Positions 1 to 11,459 of a DNA stretch of 64,000 bases are shown here, piece after piece. The notes beneath the pieces are model-generated. The model was given only the letters and a program-made list of their open reading frames with translations. It had not been told where the DNA came from and searched no databases. The stretch is from the NCBI RefSeq assembly GCF_023898315.1, contig NC_064617.1, positions 618,379,000 through 618,442,999 of the forward strand, in the 5' to 3' direction. Origin of the DNA: Schistocerca nitens (lineage: Eukaryota; Arthropoda; Insecta; Orthoptera; Acrididae). Every line of letters starts with the position of its first letter. The first letter of the stretch is position 1. The translations under genes were made by a program, and so were the position numbers.

Positions 1-519
1 TCACGAGAAGGAGCTGCTGGCTGTTTCACAAAGTTATGCTGGCTCTCCGCAGCGCGCCTTATGAGTCACTAGCGAAACAGTGAGCAGACATGGCCGGGAG
101 GGGGCTGTTCATTTTCCACAAAGTGCGTTAACACTAAATTTTATACAGTTGTGAGTTGGTAATTACATTGACGCAAGAAATATGGACAAAATATAAATAT
201 ATCGCTGGACACTTCTACAGTGCTGGAAGGGGAACTGATTCTTAGTCATAGTGTATAGCAACTTCCTGCCATCAAGTTCTCTAACGTGAGCAATCAAAAT
301 AACTTACTGCACTCGTGGTTAGATGAGGGATCTGTCGTCAGTTTTATTAAATGAGTACTAATTTGCGGTTTTTAAATGAGCTAATAATGCTACCGATATC
401 TTAGTGATCTGAAATACAGCGTATCCTTTGTACTAGACAACAGGTGCAGTATCTGACAGATATTCGAAATTTAGATTTGGCAGTTTAACGCTGCAGTCAG
501 CACTGACAAATACTGCTCC
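1..519. other. No recognisable feature
   Basis: I see no long ORF, RNA gene or familiar repeat here. The composition is ordinary AT-rich non-coding DNA up to the first SINE target duplication at 520. Confidence 0.5.
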
Positions 520-529
520 TTGCAACCTT

Positions 530-721
530 CAGCCGGCCGGAGTGGCCGAGAGGTTATGGCGCTACATTCTGGAACCGCGCGACCGCCACTGTCGTAGGTT
601 CGAATCTTGCCTCGGACATTGATGTGTGTGATGTCCTTAGGTTAGTTAGTTCTAAGTTCTAGGGGACTGATGACCTCAAAAGTTAAGTCCCATAGTGCTC
701 AGAGCCATTTGAACCATTTCT
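530..721 (+). mobile_element. tRNA-derived SINE, copy 1
   Basis: The tRNA-like head shows a box A-like stretch (gtggccgagaggtt, from 542) and a box B-like stretch (ggttcgaatcttgcc, from 598). A tRNA-unrelated body runs to the 3' end gagccatttgaaccattt. It is flanked by a 10 bp target duplication, ttgcaacctt, at 520-529 and 722-731. Seven copies of this family lie in the window. From recall, the family is extremely abundant in Schistocerca-type grasshopper genomes. Element edges overlap the duplication by a base or two of uncertainty. Confidence 0.9.
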
Positions 722-731
722 TTGCAACCTT

Positions 732-1128
732 AATGTAACGCACAGTGTCGATGGAAAGCGTTACAAACAAAATTATTGGAAAGTGAGATTTTACATGGTC
801 ATTCGAGAGACTAGACCTAAATTAGTCTGTTTCTATATTCATTTAGTCGGTGTGGATTAACAGGGACATTCGAACAAAGAGAATAGCCAGTACTCCAGCA
901 CTGCAAAGCGTAACGCACTGACAGTCTATCCATGACACCTTTCAGTTCTGTTTATACAGCGCAGCGTCTCCTACAGCACTTAAATGTGTTTCCCGATATA
1001 GTTACGCGGATGTTACTGTTGTCGGCGTGTTGTGGGGACTTTTGGTGCTGCATATGTAGAAGTGGTGACAGTATGGAGGGAGACAGATTAATCGTTCTGC
1101 AGCGACCAAATAAGCCTCGCTGCTGCAT
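732..1128. other. No recognisable feature
   Basis: Non-coding, with no repeat I recognise. A short open frame begins at 932 but runs into the SINE and carries no domain, so it is not called as a gene. Confidence 0.4.
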
Positions 1129-1139
1129 CTTATTGCTTC

Positions 1140-1314
1140 AAATGGCTCTGAGCACTATGGGACTTAACTGCTCAGGTCCTCTAGAACTTAGAACTACTTC
1201 AACCGAAGGACATCAGACACATCCATGCGCGAGGCAGGATTCGAACCTGCGACCCTAGCGGTCGCGCAGTTCCAGGCTGAAGCACCTACAACCGCTCGGT
1301 CACAACGGCCAGCC
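1140..1314 (-). mobile_element. tRNA-derived SINE, copy 2
   Basis: Same family as copy 1, in reverse orientation. The 3' body (caaatggctctgagcactat) is at the left and the tRNA-like head at the right, with the reverse complement of box B (ggattcgaacctgc) near 1239. An 11 bp target duplication, cttattgcttc, lies at 1129-1139 and 1315-1325. The element is shorter in the body than the other copies. Confidence 0.9.
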
Positions 1315-1325
1315 CTTATTGCTTC

Positions 1326-2170
1326 GTTATCTCTCACTGTCAGACAGTGTCCTGCTCCTGTATCATGTTCCACAGCGACGAGTGCAACAATTGCACTTGA
1401 CTCTCTCAACTGCCGTTCAAACTATACACTTGTAGCTGCTTTGCATTGTCAACATCCAAAAGATACAAGCAGATCATCGTGAAAAGGAGACTTTTTTGGC
1501 AGGGTAGTAAATCACAAAACATTTATTCTGGTACAAGAATTTATTAATTATTACATATCATTTACAAACAGGAAACAATTTTTTTGTATTTCCTCACTGT
1601 AGTTTTAGTATAATTCAGCTTAATTTTTAACTTGAAATTCACATCTACATCTGATACATGTAATTCCTTCTTGAACCAGTAACTTGACAAATACAAACAG
1701 GTAATGTTCTCGAATTCCAAAGCATATCTGATTTCAGTCCGGAAAATTTCTCTTTGATGGCTTTAACAGTTAACTGTGTTCCGTCTTACAAGTATTCTAG
1801 CTGAGAGGAGTCAGTAATTTTAATTTTGCCTCATATGACCTCCATTGCAATGATATTAAAACATTACGCACTTTCCTGACAGTACGTTGGAAACTCTTCT
1901 GCTCCACATTATTGCAGAGTATAAAAATTTAAGCATACAATATTTGAAAATGAATACCCATTAAATGTAGTTATTCTTTCAGTCCACAAACGGCTGTTCT
2001 GTTGCTAGGTACACGACATCGATTGCATTAAGTTGAGATACAATGTAACGACACTTTTCAAGTAGAATCAAGCAGCTTTGGGGCTTGATAAAGAGATTTT
2101 TAGTGCTTCCTTTAACAAAATAAGCGTGCCCGAATCAATCTCTTTCGGCCATTACCCCTATTTATTGTGA
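1326..2170. other. No recognisable feature
   Basis: AT-rich, no sustained ORF, no repeat I can name. Confidence 0.4.
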
Positions 2171-2433
2171 CTTACCATTGGTATTAGTAATAAGTGCTAA
2201 TATCTTGTATTTACGCTTGTATCCAAATATCTTCATATGCTGTGTTTAAAGAAATATGTAAGCCCCGCCTGCAGAGCTGCAATGGTTTCTTCTTTTTCTA
2301 GTAAACTTTATATATCTCCTCTATTACAGCTGTTTTCGCTTCATGCCCCAGTTTTCGTGTTTCGACTGCAGCCCATTCCATTTGAAGATTTGTTTTTCAT
2401 ACACCTAACACAATCACTGCAATGGAAGGAGTA

Positions 2434-2631
2434 ATTGGTTCAAATGGCTCTGAGCACTATGGGACTTAACATCTGAGGTCATCAGGCCACTAGGACTTAG
2501 AACTACTTAAACCTCACTAACCTAAGGACATCACACACATCCATGCCCTGAGCAGGATTCGAATCTGCGACCGTAACGGTTGCGTGGTTCCGGACTGAAG
2601 CGCCTAGTACCGCTCGGCCACACCTGCCGGC
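2434..2631 (-). mobile_element. tRNA-derived SINE, copy 3
   Basis: Full-length copy with the tRNA-like head at the right. A perfect 10 bp target duplication, ggaaggagta, lies at 2424-2433 and 2632-2641. It is inserted in the left arm of the inverted duplication. The matching position near 33.6 kb is uninterrupted, so the insertion came after the duplication. Confidence 0.92.
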
Positions 2632-2971
2632 GGAAGGAGTATTTGCTTGAATAGCATGAGTTTTAATTGTGCTCATACACATAAGTTCTTTTTCTTAAGG
2701 CTTCTGGAGCAGCATTTCGTGGGTATCAATCCTAACTCGCTAAAATCTATATTCGATGGTACTGTGGAGAACAATTCTCTACACTGGGAAAAATATGTTT
2801 CTTCATGTATATTGCTTATATCGTGTTTGTTGGAGTCCATATTAACAACCTTGTCATAGTTAAGAGGCACATGATTGAAACTCAAGGCACGGAGAGCAAA
2901 GTTTATAATTTTGTCTTCCTTCTGACCGCATGGAAGACTTACTAGCACACCAATCAGCCTTCGGGTATTCT

Positions 2972-3160
2972 AATGGCTCTGAGCACTATGGGACTTAACT
3001 GCTGTGGTCATCAGTCCACTGGAACTTAGAACTACTTAAACCGAACTAACCTAAGGACATCACACACATCCATGTCCGAGGCAGGATTCGAACCTGCGAC
3101 CGTAGCGGTTACGCGGCTCCAGACTGTAGCGCCTAGAACCGCACGGCCACTCCGTCCGGC
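2972..3160 (-). mobile_element. tRNA-derived SINE, copy 4
   Basis: Reverse-oriented copy with a perfect 11 bp target duplication, tcgggtattct, at 2961-2971 and 3161-3171. It also splits the left duplication arm. The right arm is continuous across the homologous site near 33.23 kb. Confidence 0.92.
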
Positions 3161-4259
3161 TCGGGTATTCTCATTGCCCCAGTAGACAAACTGCAGAACA
3201 CTATTCAACACCACACACATTCCCATGAAACAGCAGCTGCCTACACAAAGGTGTTGCAATATCCAAGACAGCTCTTCGTTTTGTACATCCATTATAACAT
3301 CAGCCAATTGCAAATTATATGATAAATCGATGGGGATTTATATTTCCATGAAATGGTTTCCAGTGATATTGCGCCAATATTTTTCAGTATTGTTATTGCT
3401 ATCATATTTCTGGTCCGAGCTTGGAAAAACCGTATCTTCACCCCGAGCCATTTCACAGAGATGTATTTGGAGAATTTACTACATAGGTAACTGTTAAATG
3501 ACCCACACAACTCTAGCTTTAACGTTATAGTCCTGCCTATATTCCAATTGTTCTTGACATTTGAGTTGTTCACATATCTTAACCACCAACATCTTGTCAC
3601 AAAACCGCTCTGTAATAGCCTTATGTATATTTAGATACTTCTTTCCAAAGAGCGTGTAATTTTTGTTATCAGTTCCAGTAACAAGATTGTCCACTTTCTC
3701 CAGTGATATCCACAAACCAAAACGTTCGTCATCCTACTCCCCGATAGCTGAGGAATGTTTAGCACATTAAACAAAGAGATACAGACACTTTCCACGAACG
3801 CCCAAGACTTCTCAGTTGTTGTTATCAAGCCACTTTATCTACTCTAAATATCCAATACAATGCCATTTGCGGCCACCTCATCACGTTCTGACTTCCGCTC
3901 ACAAATCTGAAATTGAATTGTAGTTCCAATCTAGTCACGAACTCCCATGTATAATGAGAGGTGAAGGTGTACTATTCTCACATCGCAATCACTTGGTAGC
4001 AGGTGATACTGAACTATGGCCCCATACAGGTTTCCCCAGACAACAGTAATATCATCGGCACCACAAACCAGATGTCGCTATATGATAAGGGGTAAAGAGA
4101 TCTTACATTACTTAACCCCAATAAGCTTATTAATACCTTCCATTCACAGTACCACAGACAGCGTGTGCTACGAACTGCTAGACTGTGTATCAGAAGATTC
4201 CATATTATCATCCCACACCAGTCAGCTGTAGAACCTGTATCTGTCACTTCCTTCAGCTA

Positions 4260-5160
4260 TACAAGGTGTGTGAGAAAAGTAATACGACTGAAAACAATGC
4301 GAGTGATCTGGCAAAGCTGTGCTGTTCTTGTGTACACCGGTGTGTTCATGCCTTCCAGATGCTTAGTCCGAGTTTCAGCTCCGTGCAGCTTTCACATGAT
4401 TTTTGAGAGCGCCTTCAGTGAAGTTGTGTTTTTGTTGCGTGGTACAAAAATGGAACTTCGCAATTTACAGTAACGTTATGCCATCACCTTTTGTGATAAA
4501 CTTGGGGAATCTGCTTGTGTGATCTCTGAAAAGTTGAAACAGGCCTATGGAGAACATTCTTTATCAAGAACACAAGTTTTCGCTAGCACAAATCATTTCT
4601 GAAAGGCCGAGAACACGGTGAAAGTGAACCTCGCTGATGTGTTTTTTTTTTTGACTGTAGGAGTATCGTGCACAGGAATTTATTCGTCCAGGACAAACCG
4701 TCAAGCAAGCATATTACAAGGATATCCTGGAATGCTTCAAGAAAACGGTGAATCGAATGAGATTCTACACTGCAGACAAGTCAATGCTGCATCATGACAA
4801 CGCCTCATGTAACGCGTCCGTTTCCATCACGGATTATTTGATCTGTAAAGGCATTCCTGTTGTTCCACAGGCACCTAATCACTTTACCTGAGTCCTTAGG
4901 CCTCTTTTCTTCTCCAAAATTGAAAATTTCGTAAAACGAAGTTATTTTGGGACTGGAGAGTATCCAAAAGAATGTGAACGACTTGGTAAAGGCCCTACCA
5001 GTTGAAGCTTTCCAGCGCTGCTACCAAGACTGGGAAAGACGACTCCGTCAGTGTGTAGGCGCCGAAGGAAACTACTCTGAAGGGGAAAATGCTGTCGTTT
5101 GAAAAAATTAAACTTTGGTAGATAAATAATCAGTCTCATTACTTTTCTGCACACCTCGTA
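4260..5160 (+). mobile_element. Deleted mariner-like transposon
   Basis: The ends form imperfect inverted repeats (caaggtgtgtgagaaaagta at the left; the complement of cgaggtgtgcagaaaagtaa at the right) with TA at each border. Broken reading frames resemble mariner transposase. Near 4500-4570 there is an N-terminal stretch read as DKLGESACVISEKLKQAYGE. Near 4785-4870 there is SMLHHDNA followed by LICKGIPVVPQAP, the second catalytic Asp region. The middle of the gene is missing and several stops are present, so it is inactive. It interrupts the left duplication arm. The right arm near 29.885 kb keeps an empty TA-type site. Confidence 0.85.
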
Positions 5161-6021
5161 TTATTGTTTCTTTGTATCTAGGGTCGCAAACTGTAGTTAT
5201 AAATTGTGGCCCTATACTACTTTCTTCTTCAATCAGAACACTTTATAAAATACGGTACATTGGCTATCGAATCGTAAAATAGTGTTGCAGTCTGAGCGTA
5301 ACCGATTTCCACGTAGTTTAACACTTTAGCAAAAAACTAGTGATCGTTAAATATAATTATTCCACAGATTATCTTAAAAGGAACTCGAGGACTGCTTTCC
5401 AGTTTCTAGATTCGTACTGTAGTACTGCATTACTGTATTATTACAGAACACAGCAAAAAATACTGCTTTTTAGTGTGACAAATGCCTAGCACGATCACCA
5501 TAGAGCTATAAGTCACACCCTAACACCATGATATTTAGTCAGGAAGACGTGTATCTGGATGTTGTATAAAACTGTTACCTAATCATAACTCTCTATGCAT
5601 GCCTTTCATGCCCCTACTGTCATGCAACCTAATCACAGTATTACCACTTTTTACTACCAAAACACTTAGAATAAGGTTTGGGAAATTTGCTAATGAGGCT
5701 GCATGCATAATACCTACCATTCCAAGTGCAATTTCATCTGGCTCCCCAGTAGTGTTAGATATGTGTTTTATACTCGTAGTTCTTAATAGGATTCACTTAA
5801 GCCTAATACCTATGAAAGTCTAAGACCTATGAAATAATATTGTTTGTAGGTATCATTTCTAATTCGGTAATATCTATATTTGACCTTAGTGTGGTGAACT
5901 GTGCTATGGACTGAGGTAAAATATATTTCTCCTGTAATTTCCGTAACTCTAGCAGTTCATTCAATAAGACCATCCACCACTGTGTCAAACGTGAACACCA
6001 GAGTTTGAAAATACAGCAACA

Positions 6022-6310
6022 TTGCAAGGTTCTTTTTATTTAACGCAGGACCGGTTTCGGGCTCTTATACGCCCATCTTCAGGTGTCGTAACTTGGTGCT
6101 GTGACCCCGAGCGCCTCGGTGGGCGTGTGCAAGACGCGTTGTGCTACCAACCAGCGCAGAGCAGACTCCATTTTTTCACCCAGTGCACCTCGATACAGCT
6201 TGGCGTAGTGTGCAAGTCGTCTTTGGTGTGCTATTACGACATCATAGAGCACTTGTTAACATATAATACAGCTGATTTTAACAGCAGTATTGTGCAGAGA
6301 ATAAAATTAT
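6022..6310. repeat. Dispersed repeat fragment, class unknown
   Basis: This block has no counterpart in the right duplication arm, so it looks like an insertion. It carries a motif (accggtttcgggctc followed by gcccatcttcagg) that I recall from orthopteran dispersed repeats. No terminal structure was found and the borders are estimates. Confidence 0.4.
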
Positions 6311-6805
6311 GCTTTTAACACTAGTGAAAGCTGCCTACTTCACCAAATGGTGGTATTCTCTGCCTATTCTATGTTTGACACTAAAATCACGATTCTTTAA
6401 TGGTGCAAGTTGTTTTCGAAGTTATAAGATCTTGGTATAGCTATAGTAATCATTTTAAGACTTGATGATCTATGTATTATCTACTTATCCTGCATGAAAT
6501 AACAGCATTCATAGGAACAGTAACAGTTAATGTTTTCTTTCTTCAGATTCAGGACACAACAACTCTGCCACAAGCTAATACAATATAACCAAACTTTTTC
6601 AAGAAATCCAAATGAAAATGAAGGATTGAAAATAGATGTACCGTATAACCACTCATGTAGCAGTAAACATCAGCACTTGCGACGGTACACCAGTGTACGA
6701 TCAGACTCAGAAATTACAGCATTTGTAGATGTAGGATATCCCACTGTATCCAGCTTTTTTTCCACTTTGTGTGTTTCAAGAAATTTGTAAGCCGTGCCTG
6801 CACAT

Positions 6806-6967
6806 TCTACATCTACGTACAACGCTACAAGCCACCATATGGTGCATGACCGAGGGCAGCTTGTACCATAAGAAATCATTTCCCTTCCCGTTCCATTTGC
6901 ATGTAGAACGTGGGAAAAACGACTGTTTATATGCCTCCGTAGGAGCTCTACTTTCTCTTACATTGAT
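6806..6967 (+). repeat. Dispersed 'atctac' repeat, truncated copy
   Basis: Starts with a short ctacatctac-type run and continues into a body also seen at about 31998-32280 in the same orientation (shared ggaaaaacgactgt / ggagaaacgactgt segment). The copy ends where a Tc1-type terminus begins. I recall this as a common grasshopper repeat, possibly the 3' end of a retroelement. Class not determined. Confidence 0.55.
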
Positions 6968-7490
6968 ATGACAAAAGTCATTGAATACTGATGTATACAT
7001 ATACGGATCGGAAGTTTCCCGTATACAAGGTAGAAAATGGCAATACGTTGGCGGAGCTCTCATTTGCACTCAGGAGATTCGTGTGAAAAGGTTTGCGACG
7101 GGATTATGGCAGCACGACGGAAGTTAAATGACTTTGAACACGGGGTGGTACTTGTAGGTAGACACATGGGACATTACATTCAGGAAATCGCCAGGGATTT
7201 CAATATTATGAGATCCACAGTGTCAAGAGTGTGCCGAGAACATCAGATTTCAGGCGTTAACTCTCATCACGGTCAACGCAATGGCCGCCGATCTTCACTT
7301 AACAACCAAGAGCAGCGGCGTTTAGGTAGCCGTCAGTGCTGACAGACAAGCAACAGTGCGTGACCTAACCGCAGAAATCAATGTAGGGCGTACGACGAAC
7401 GTACCAATTAGGACAGTGTGGCGAAATTTGGCGTTAATGGACTATAGCAGCAAACGACCAATGCCAGTGCCTTTGGTAATAGTATGACGT
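6966..7490 (+). pseudogene. Tc1-like transposase 5' fragment
   Basis: A terminus reading gatatgacaaaagtcat matches the complement of the end seen near 18076-18093. About 140 bases downstream, an open stretch from 7107 (MAARRKLNDFEHGVVLVGRH and onward to about 7340) reads as the helix-turn-helix DNA-binding region of a Tc1-type transposase. Translation then continues in shifted frames to about 7485. No catalytic domain is present. The fragment is truncated and inactive. Confidence 0.7.
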
Positions 7491-8100
7491 AGCCTGCAGC
7501 GCCTCTCCTGGGCTCCTGACCATGTCTATTGTATCCTAAATGACTGCATTTTTGTCAAGCTGCCGGCTCCCTCTTAAGCCGAGTGTTGTGTGGGCTTCTG
7601 ATAAAGATGTATTGAACAATATTTGGAACTAATGTATTTTATAATAGATTACGCGAAAATCTTAAGAAACACACTGTGTTGATTGCACTTCACATTCGTT
7701 CCGTTTCGCGAGTGTGGTGGTCATCATGACCTGGAATCTCCTGGAATCTCCTCTTCTTCTTCTGTGTTGGATGACTTTTCTGCATAAAAGCGGTTTCAGA
7801 GGTGAGTGAAAACCGGCAGGTGTAACTTATACTTGTGGCGAGTTATTTGAGACTTTCTGTACAGTAATTGAAGGCTACAATTGGCTGTGATTGTGTTCGC
7901 GCCAAACACTGGATCATAGAACGAACTTCAACCGTGGTACAGAGAACGTTCTTCTATCGTAGTACAGAGAACGAACAAGGATCACCGACATAATCTTTAG
8001 AGGTACAAAGATCGAAGACTGTCCGTGGTATAAACATTTAAATTCGGTCTTGCTACATAGAACGGACTAAGATCGCGCTGTAATGCTGCAGCTTCAGCCA
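7491..8100. other. Unassigned, possibly LINE 5' region
   Basis: No reading frame of note. Part of this may be the 5' UTR or decayed start of the LINE whose ORF1 becomes recognisable after 8100, but I cannot mark its 5' end. Confidence 0.3.
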
Positions 8101-8457
8101 ACAAACAGCTTGGTGTGGACTAGCGTAGCCGCCGTTAGGCTTTTAGGTCTGCTTGGGCTCCTGTTGCTTCCATTAACGAAGTAATTGGGACGACACAAAT
8201 TACCACTAAAGTAGAAGAGGCTAAGGTAAAACACCAATACAACTGTCTTCGTTAAATCGCCACAGAACTAAGGCACAAATTAAGCGTTAAACAAACTGAC
8301 GACATTATATAGATTCAGGAAAAGGAAAGCTGAGGATAAAATCAATCAGTAAAACACAATCCGTTGTCATAGTGGAAAAACAGACGCAAGAAGACTGTAA
8401 CAGATCTTTGGAAAAAAGTCGTAAATTTCAGAAATTAAGTGTGAGACCTTAAGGAGA

Positions 8458-8908
8458 AGACCACTAGTGGCAATCTATAAGGTGCCAACAACTTACAAGG
8501 ACGATGAATTCAAGGACGAACTATATGAGTCAAATTTTTCAGAACACATATTCAGAGAGGAATTTACAAATTAAGTGAAACTGAGATTTAAAACTGGGTC
8601 ACGAGATAAAGGTTTTGCAAATAACATTGTAGAGGTAAGTCACAGAGTAAGAAAACAGTTATTGAGCCAAAACAGTGTATTTGTAGTTTCCAATCTCTAG
8701 GAGTCAAAGATTACAATGTAGTCGCAAAATGTTTTAAGTGTTGCGACCTGGGCCACAGTGTGAAGGGTTACAGAGCCCCTCAAATTATATGTTGCACATG
8801 TGGTGAAGAAGGACATAAAAAAGGGGAATGACCAAGGCCGGCGCGTAAAATAGGATACATTCCGAGTAAGAAATGACGCAAGGCCTGCACCAATGGCGGA
8901 ACTACTGA
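8458..8908 (+). pseudogene. LINE ORF1 (gag-like) remnant with CCHC knuckles
   Basis: The frame reads RPLVAIYKVPTTYKDDEFKD, a stop, then KLRFKTGSRDKGFANN and a basic VRKQ stretch. Two zinc-knuckle motifs follow near 8725-8830: CFKCCDLGHSVKGY, whose last Cys is replaced, and CCTCGEEGHKKGE, whose last Cys codon has become a stop. This is the usual nucleic-acid-binding C-terminus of ORF1 in R1-type elements. The rest of ORF1 lies beyond the insertion, from 10065 (MAPKCNTNFSHH onward). Confidence 0.7.
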
Positions 8909-10061
8909 CAAGGGAACCTCCCCATCGCACCCCCCTCAGATTTAGTTATAAGTTGGCACAGGGATAGGCCTTGAAAAACTGAACACAGATCAATCGAGAA
9001 AACAGGAAGAAGTTGTGTGGAACTATGAAAAAAATAAGCAAAATATACAAACTGAGTAGTCCATGTGAAAGGTAAGCAACATTAACGAGAGTGTTAGCTC
9101 ACGAACGCTGTGGTCCCGTGGTTAGCGTGAGCAGCTGTGTAACGACAGGTCCCTGGTTCAAATCTTTTCTGGTGTGAAAATTTTAATTTTTTATTTTCAG
9201 ATAATTATCAAAGTTCAGGCACTCACACATAATCAACTTCGCTCTCCAAAATTCCAGGACATGTTCACATTTGCTTGGACATATACAGAATTTGACGGTC
9301 TACGCACGGAAACATTTGAAAACGTAAAAAACATATGTTTTGACAGAGCACAGGGAAAACTGTGCGACTGAAACTGTTGCATTCATTTGATGCAGTTTAT
9401 GTGACAAACTCTTATGTTTTCATCACTTTTTTTGGAGTGATTATCACATCCACAAGAAAATCTAAATCGAGCAAGGTAGAAGAATCTTTTTACCCATTCG
9501 CCAAGTGTGCAAGTTAGGTGGGTCGACAACATATTCCTGTCATGTGACGCACATGCCGTCACCAGTGTCGTAAAGAATATATCAGACGTGTTTTCCTGTG
9601 GAGGAATCGGTTGACCTATGACCTTGCGATCAAATGTTTTCGGTTCCTATTGGAAAGGCACGTCCTTTCGTCTACTAATCGCACGGTTTTGCGGTGCGGT
9701 CGCAAAACACAGACACTAAACTTATTACAGTGAACAGAGACGTCAATGAATGAACGGACAGATCGTAACTTTGCGAAAATAAAGAAAGTAAAATTTTCAC
9801 TCAAGGCAGGACTCGAACCAAGAACTTGTCGTTGCGCAGTTGGCCAACCTAACCACAAGACCACGGCGCTCATCGGTTAATGTTCTCCTTTATGTTGCCT
9901 ATCTTGCACATGGACTACTCAGTTTGTATATATTTTTTTTTCATAGTTCCACACAACTTCTTCCTGTTTTCTCGATTGATCTGTGTTCAGTTTTTCAAGG
10001 CCTATCCACTGTGTCAATTTATAACAAAATCTGAGGGGGGTGCGATGGGGAGGTTCCCTTG
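8909..10061. mobile_element. Long-inverted-repeat element with tRNA-like arms
   Basis: A 1,153 bp element begins caagggaacctccccatcgc and ends with its complement. The arms match for at least about 190 bp, and the tRNA-like parts extend the symmetry further inward. A candidate 3 bp target duplication, tga, lies at 8906-8908 and 10062-10064. Each arm holds a tRNA-like segment: gtggttagcgtgagcag with ggttcaaatc at about 9118-9161, and on the other strand gtggttaggttggcc with ggttcgagtcc at about 9808-9870. No transposase is present. From recall this is a high-copy grasshopper repeat. It interrupts LINE ORF1. Confidence 0.8.
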
Positions 10062-11459
10062 TGAGTGTCTTGTCTAACAGACAAATTGAGAAGACAGACT
10101 ATGGCTCCCAAGTGTAATACGAATTTCAGCCACCACAAGCAGTACATTCTAAATTCAGAATCAAACATTTTACCATCTAGGATGAGAAAACGATCTGCAT
10201 CCACAATAAGTAAAAGCTGTCACCGCGCTGCAGAATGGCGACGGCAGCATGGTTTATTGCAGCAGGACACATTAAACAGTAAAAATGAAATAACATCAAT
10301 AACATACATGCAGCCATTGAAGACACGTATGTCGATAATACTCATACAGATTATATGGAGCAATGTGTAATGCAGGAAAGGTGCATCCGATAGTGGCACG
10401 TGCGCTAAAACGTGAAATCTTACAATGTACTACGTTTCCGATTACATTACTTTTAAGGGTAGAAGAATTGGAACATGAGCTAACTGAGAGAGGGACTCGA
10501 AACATCATTCTTACACACATAGTTCACTCACGAAATACAGAGTGTCAAAATGCATCTCGCAACAACATCTATGAAAGGCAACATCACATAAAACAATCAG
10601 TTATATCTCAGATAAATTCCGAACATGTGAATAGACAGGACACAACAAAATATAAATAATACATAAAAACTGTTGAGTTTATCTCATGAGGATACTACGA
10701 CCCAGGGGAAACGCCTTCTGTCATGAACGAGAGGGCATCGCATCCACCCTTAGCAGTGCCCACGAAACAGAGAGAGTCCTTCAGCGCATCTTGTAAAGAA
10801 AGTAGAAATGAGTAACCACAGCATCAACCGCTAATAATGAAAACATAAATCAGAAGAAAAAGGCCCAAGTCACTGTAGGCAGTGACAAGAACGGCAAGCA
10901 CAGAAATTAACGACAAAATATAAAGCCATAAAAACCAAATGTGGGAACGAAGTTAACTCTCATAACAAAGAATGTAAAAAAGATACACAGCTGAAGGTGC
11001 ATAAACAAGCGGTGAACAACACGAAGGACGAAAAAGTATGTAGTAGTAATAAGGAAGTAACTCATTACATTAAGTCTTAAATGAAACACACACAGGATAA
11101 ACAAGTACTTAATCACAATCAAGAACCAGCAGACTACAATGCGTCTGAATTGAACTTACAGCTCTGTAGGCTCGAGCAAAGGGATATCCTGCAAACTGCA
11201 CACAGTTTAGTTATATTATTAACGCATGAGAAGGATTATTCCATTTGCTCCCCTACAACCGAGCAGACGGATAGGACAATACTTCGGACAGGAAACTTTC
11301 CCACTGATGGGAATGAGCTTGTTAATCTCCTGAGACAGATGTGCAGACAGCGAAAAGAAGAACTCAGTATTAATAAAATGTACAAAGACATTGTCAGGGT
11401 TCACGGGAGAGTGTACTTCGACTCGGAGCAAATGGGTGGGAACTGCTACGTGTATACAA

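Larger units (their letters stand above)
2175..6805. repeat. Left arm of a large diverged inverted duplication
   Basis: Once later insertions are removed, this interval aligns as a collinear chain with the reverse complement of about 26500-33700. Anchors: 2824-2842 with 33360-33378 (19 identical bases in opposite orientation); 3467-3481 with 31941-31955; 3890-4258 with about 29885-30240; 5163-5620 with about 29430-29890; 5650-5800 with about 29240-29410; a 21-base identical block at 6377-6397 with 26984-27004; 6530-6800 with about 26510-26890. Insertions private to this arm are two SINEs, a mariner at 4260 and a repeat near 6030. A block like the 6.75 kb end recurs near 2.2 kb in direct orientation. 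No protein family was recognised, although several blocks read as short protein-like stretches. Confidence 0.75.

Noticed and set aside
1225-1482. Short ORFs starting MREAGFEPAT (and the like elsewhere)
   Set aside because: These are reverse-strand readings of the tRNA-like SINE head; they recur at every copy and are not proteins.
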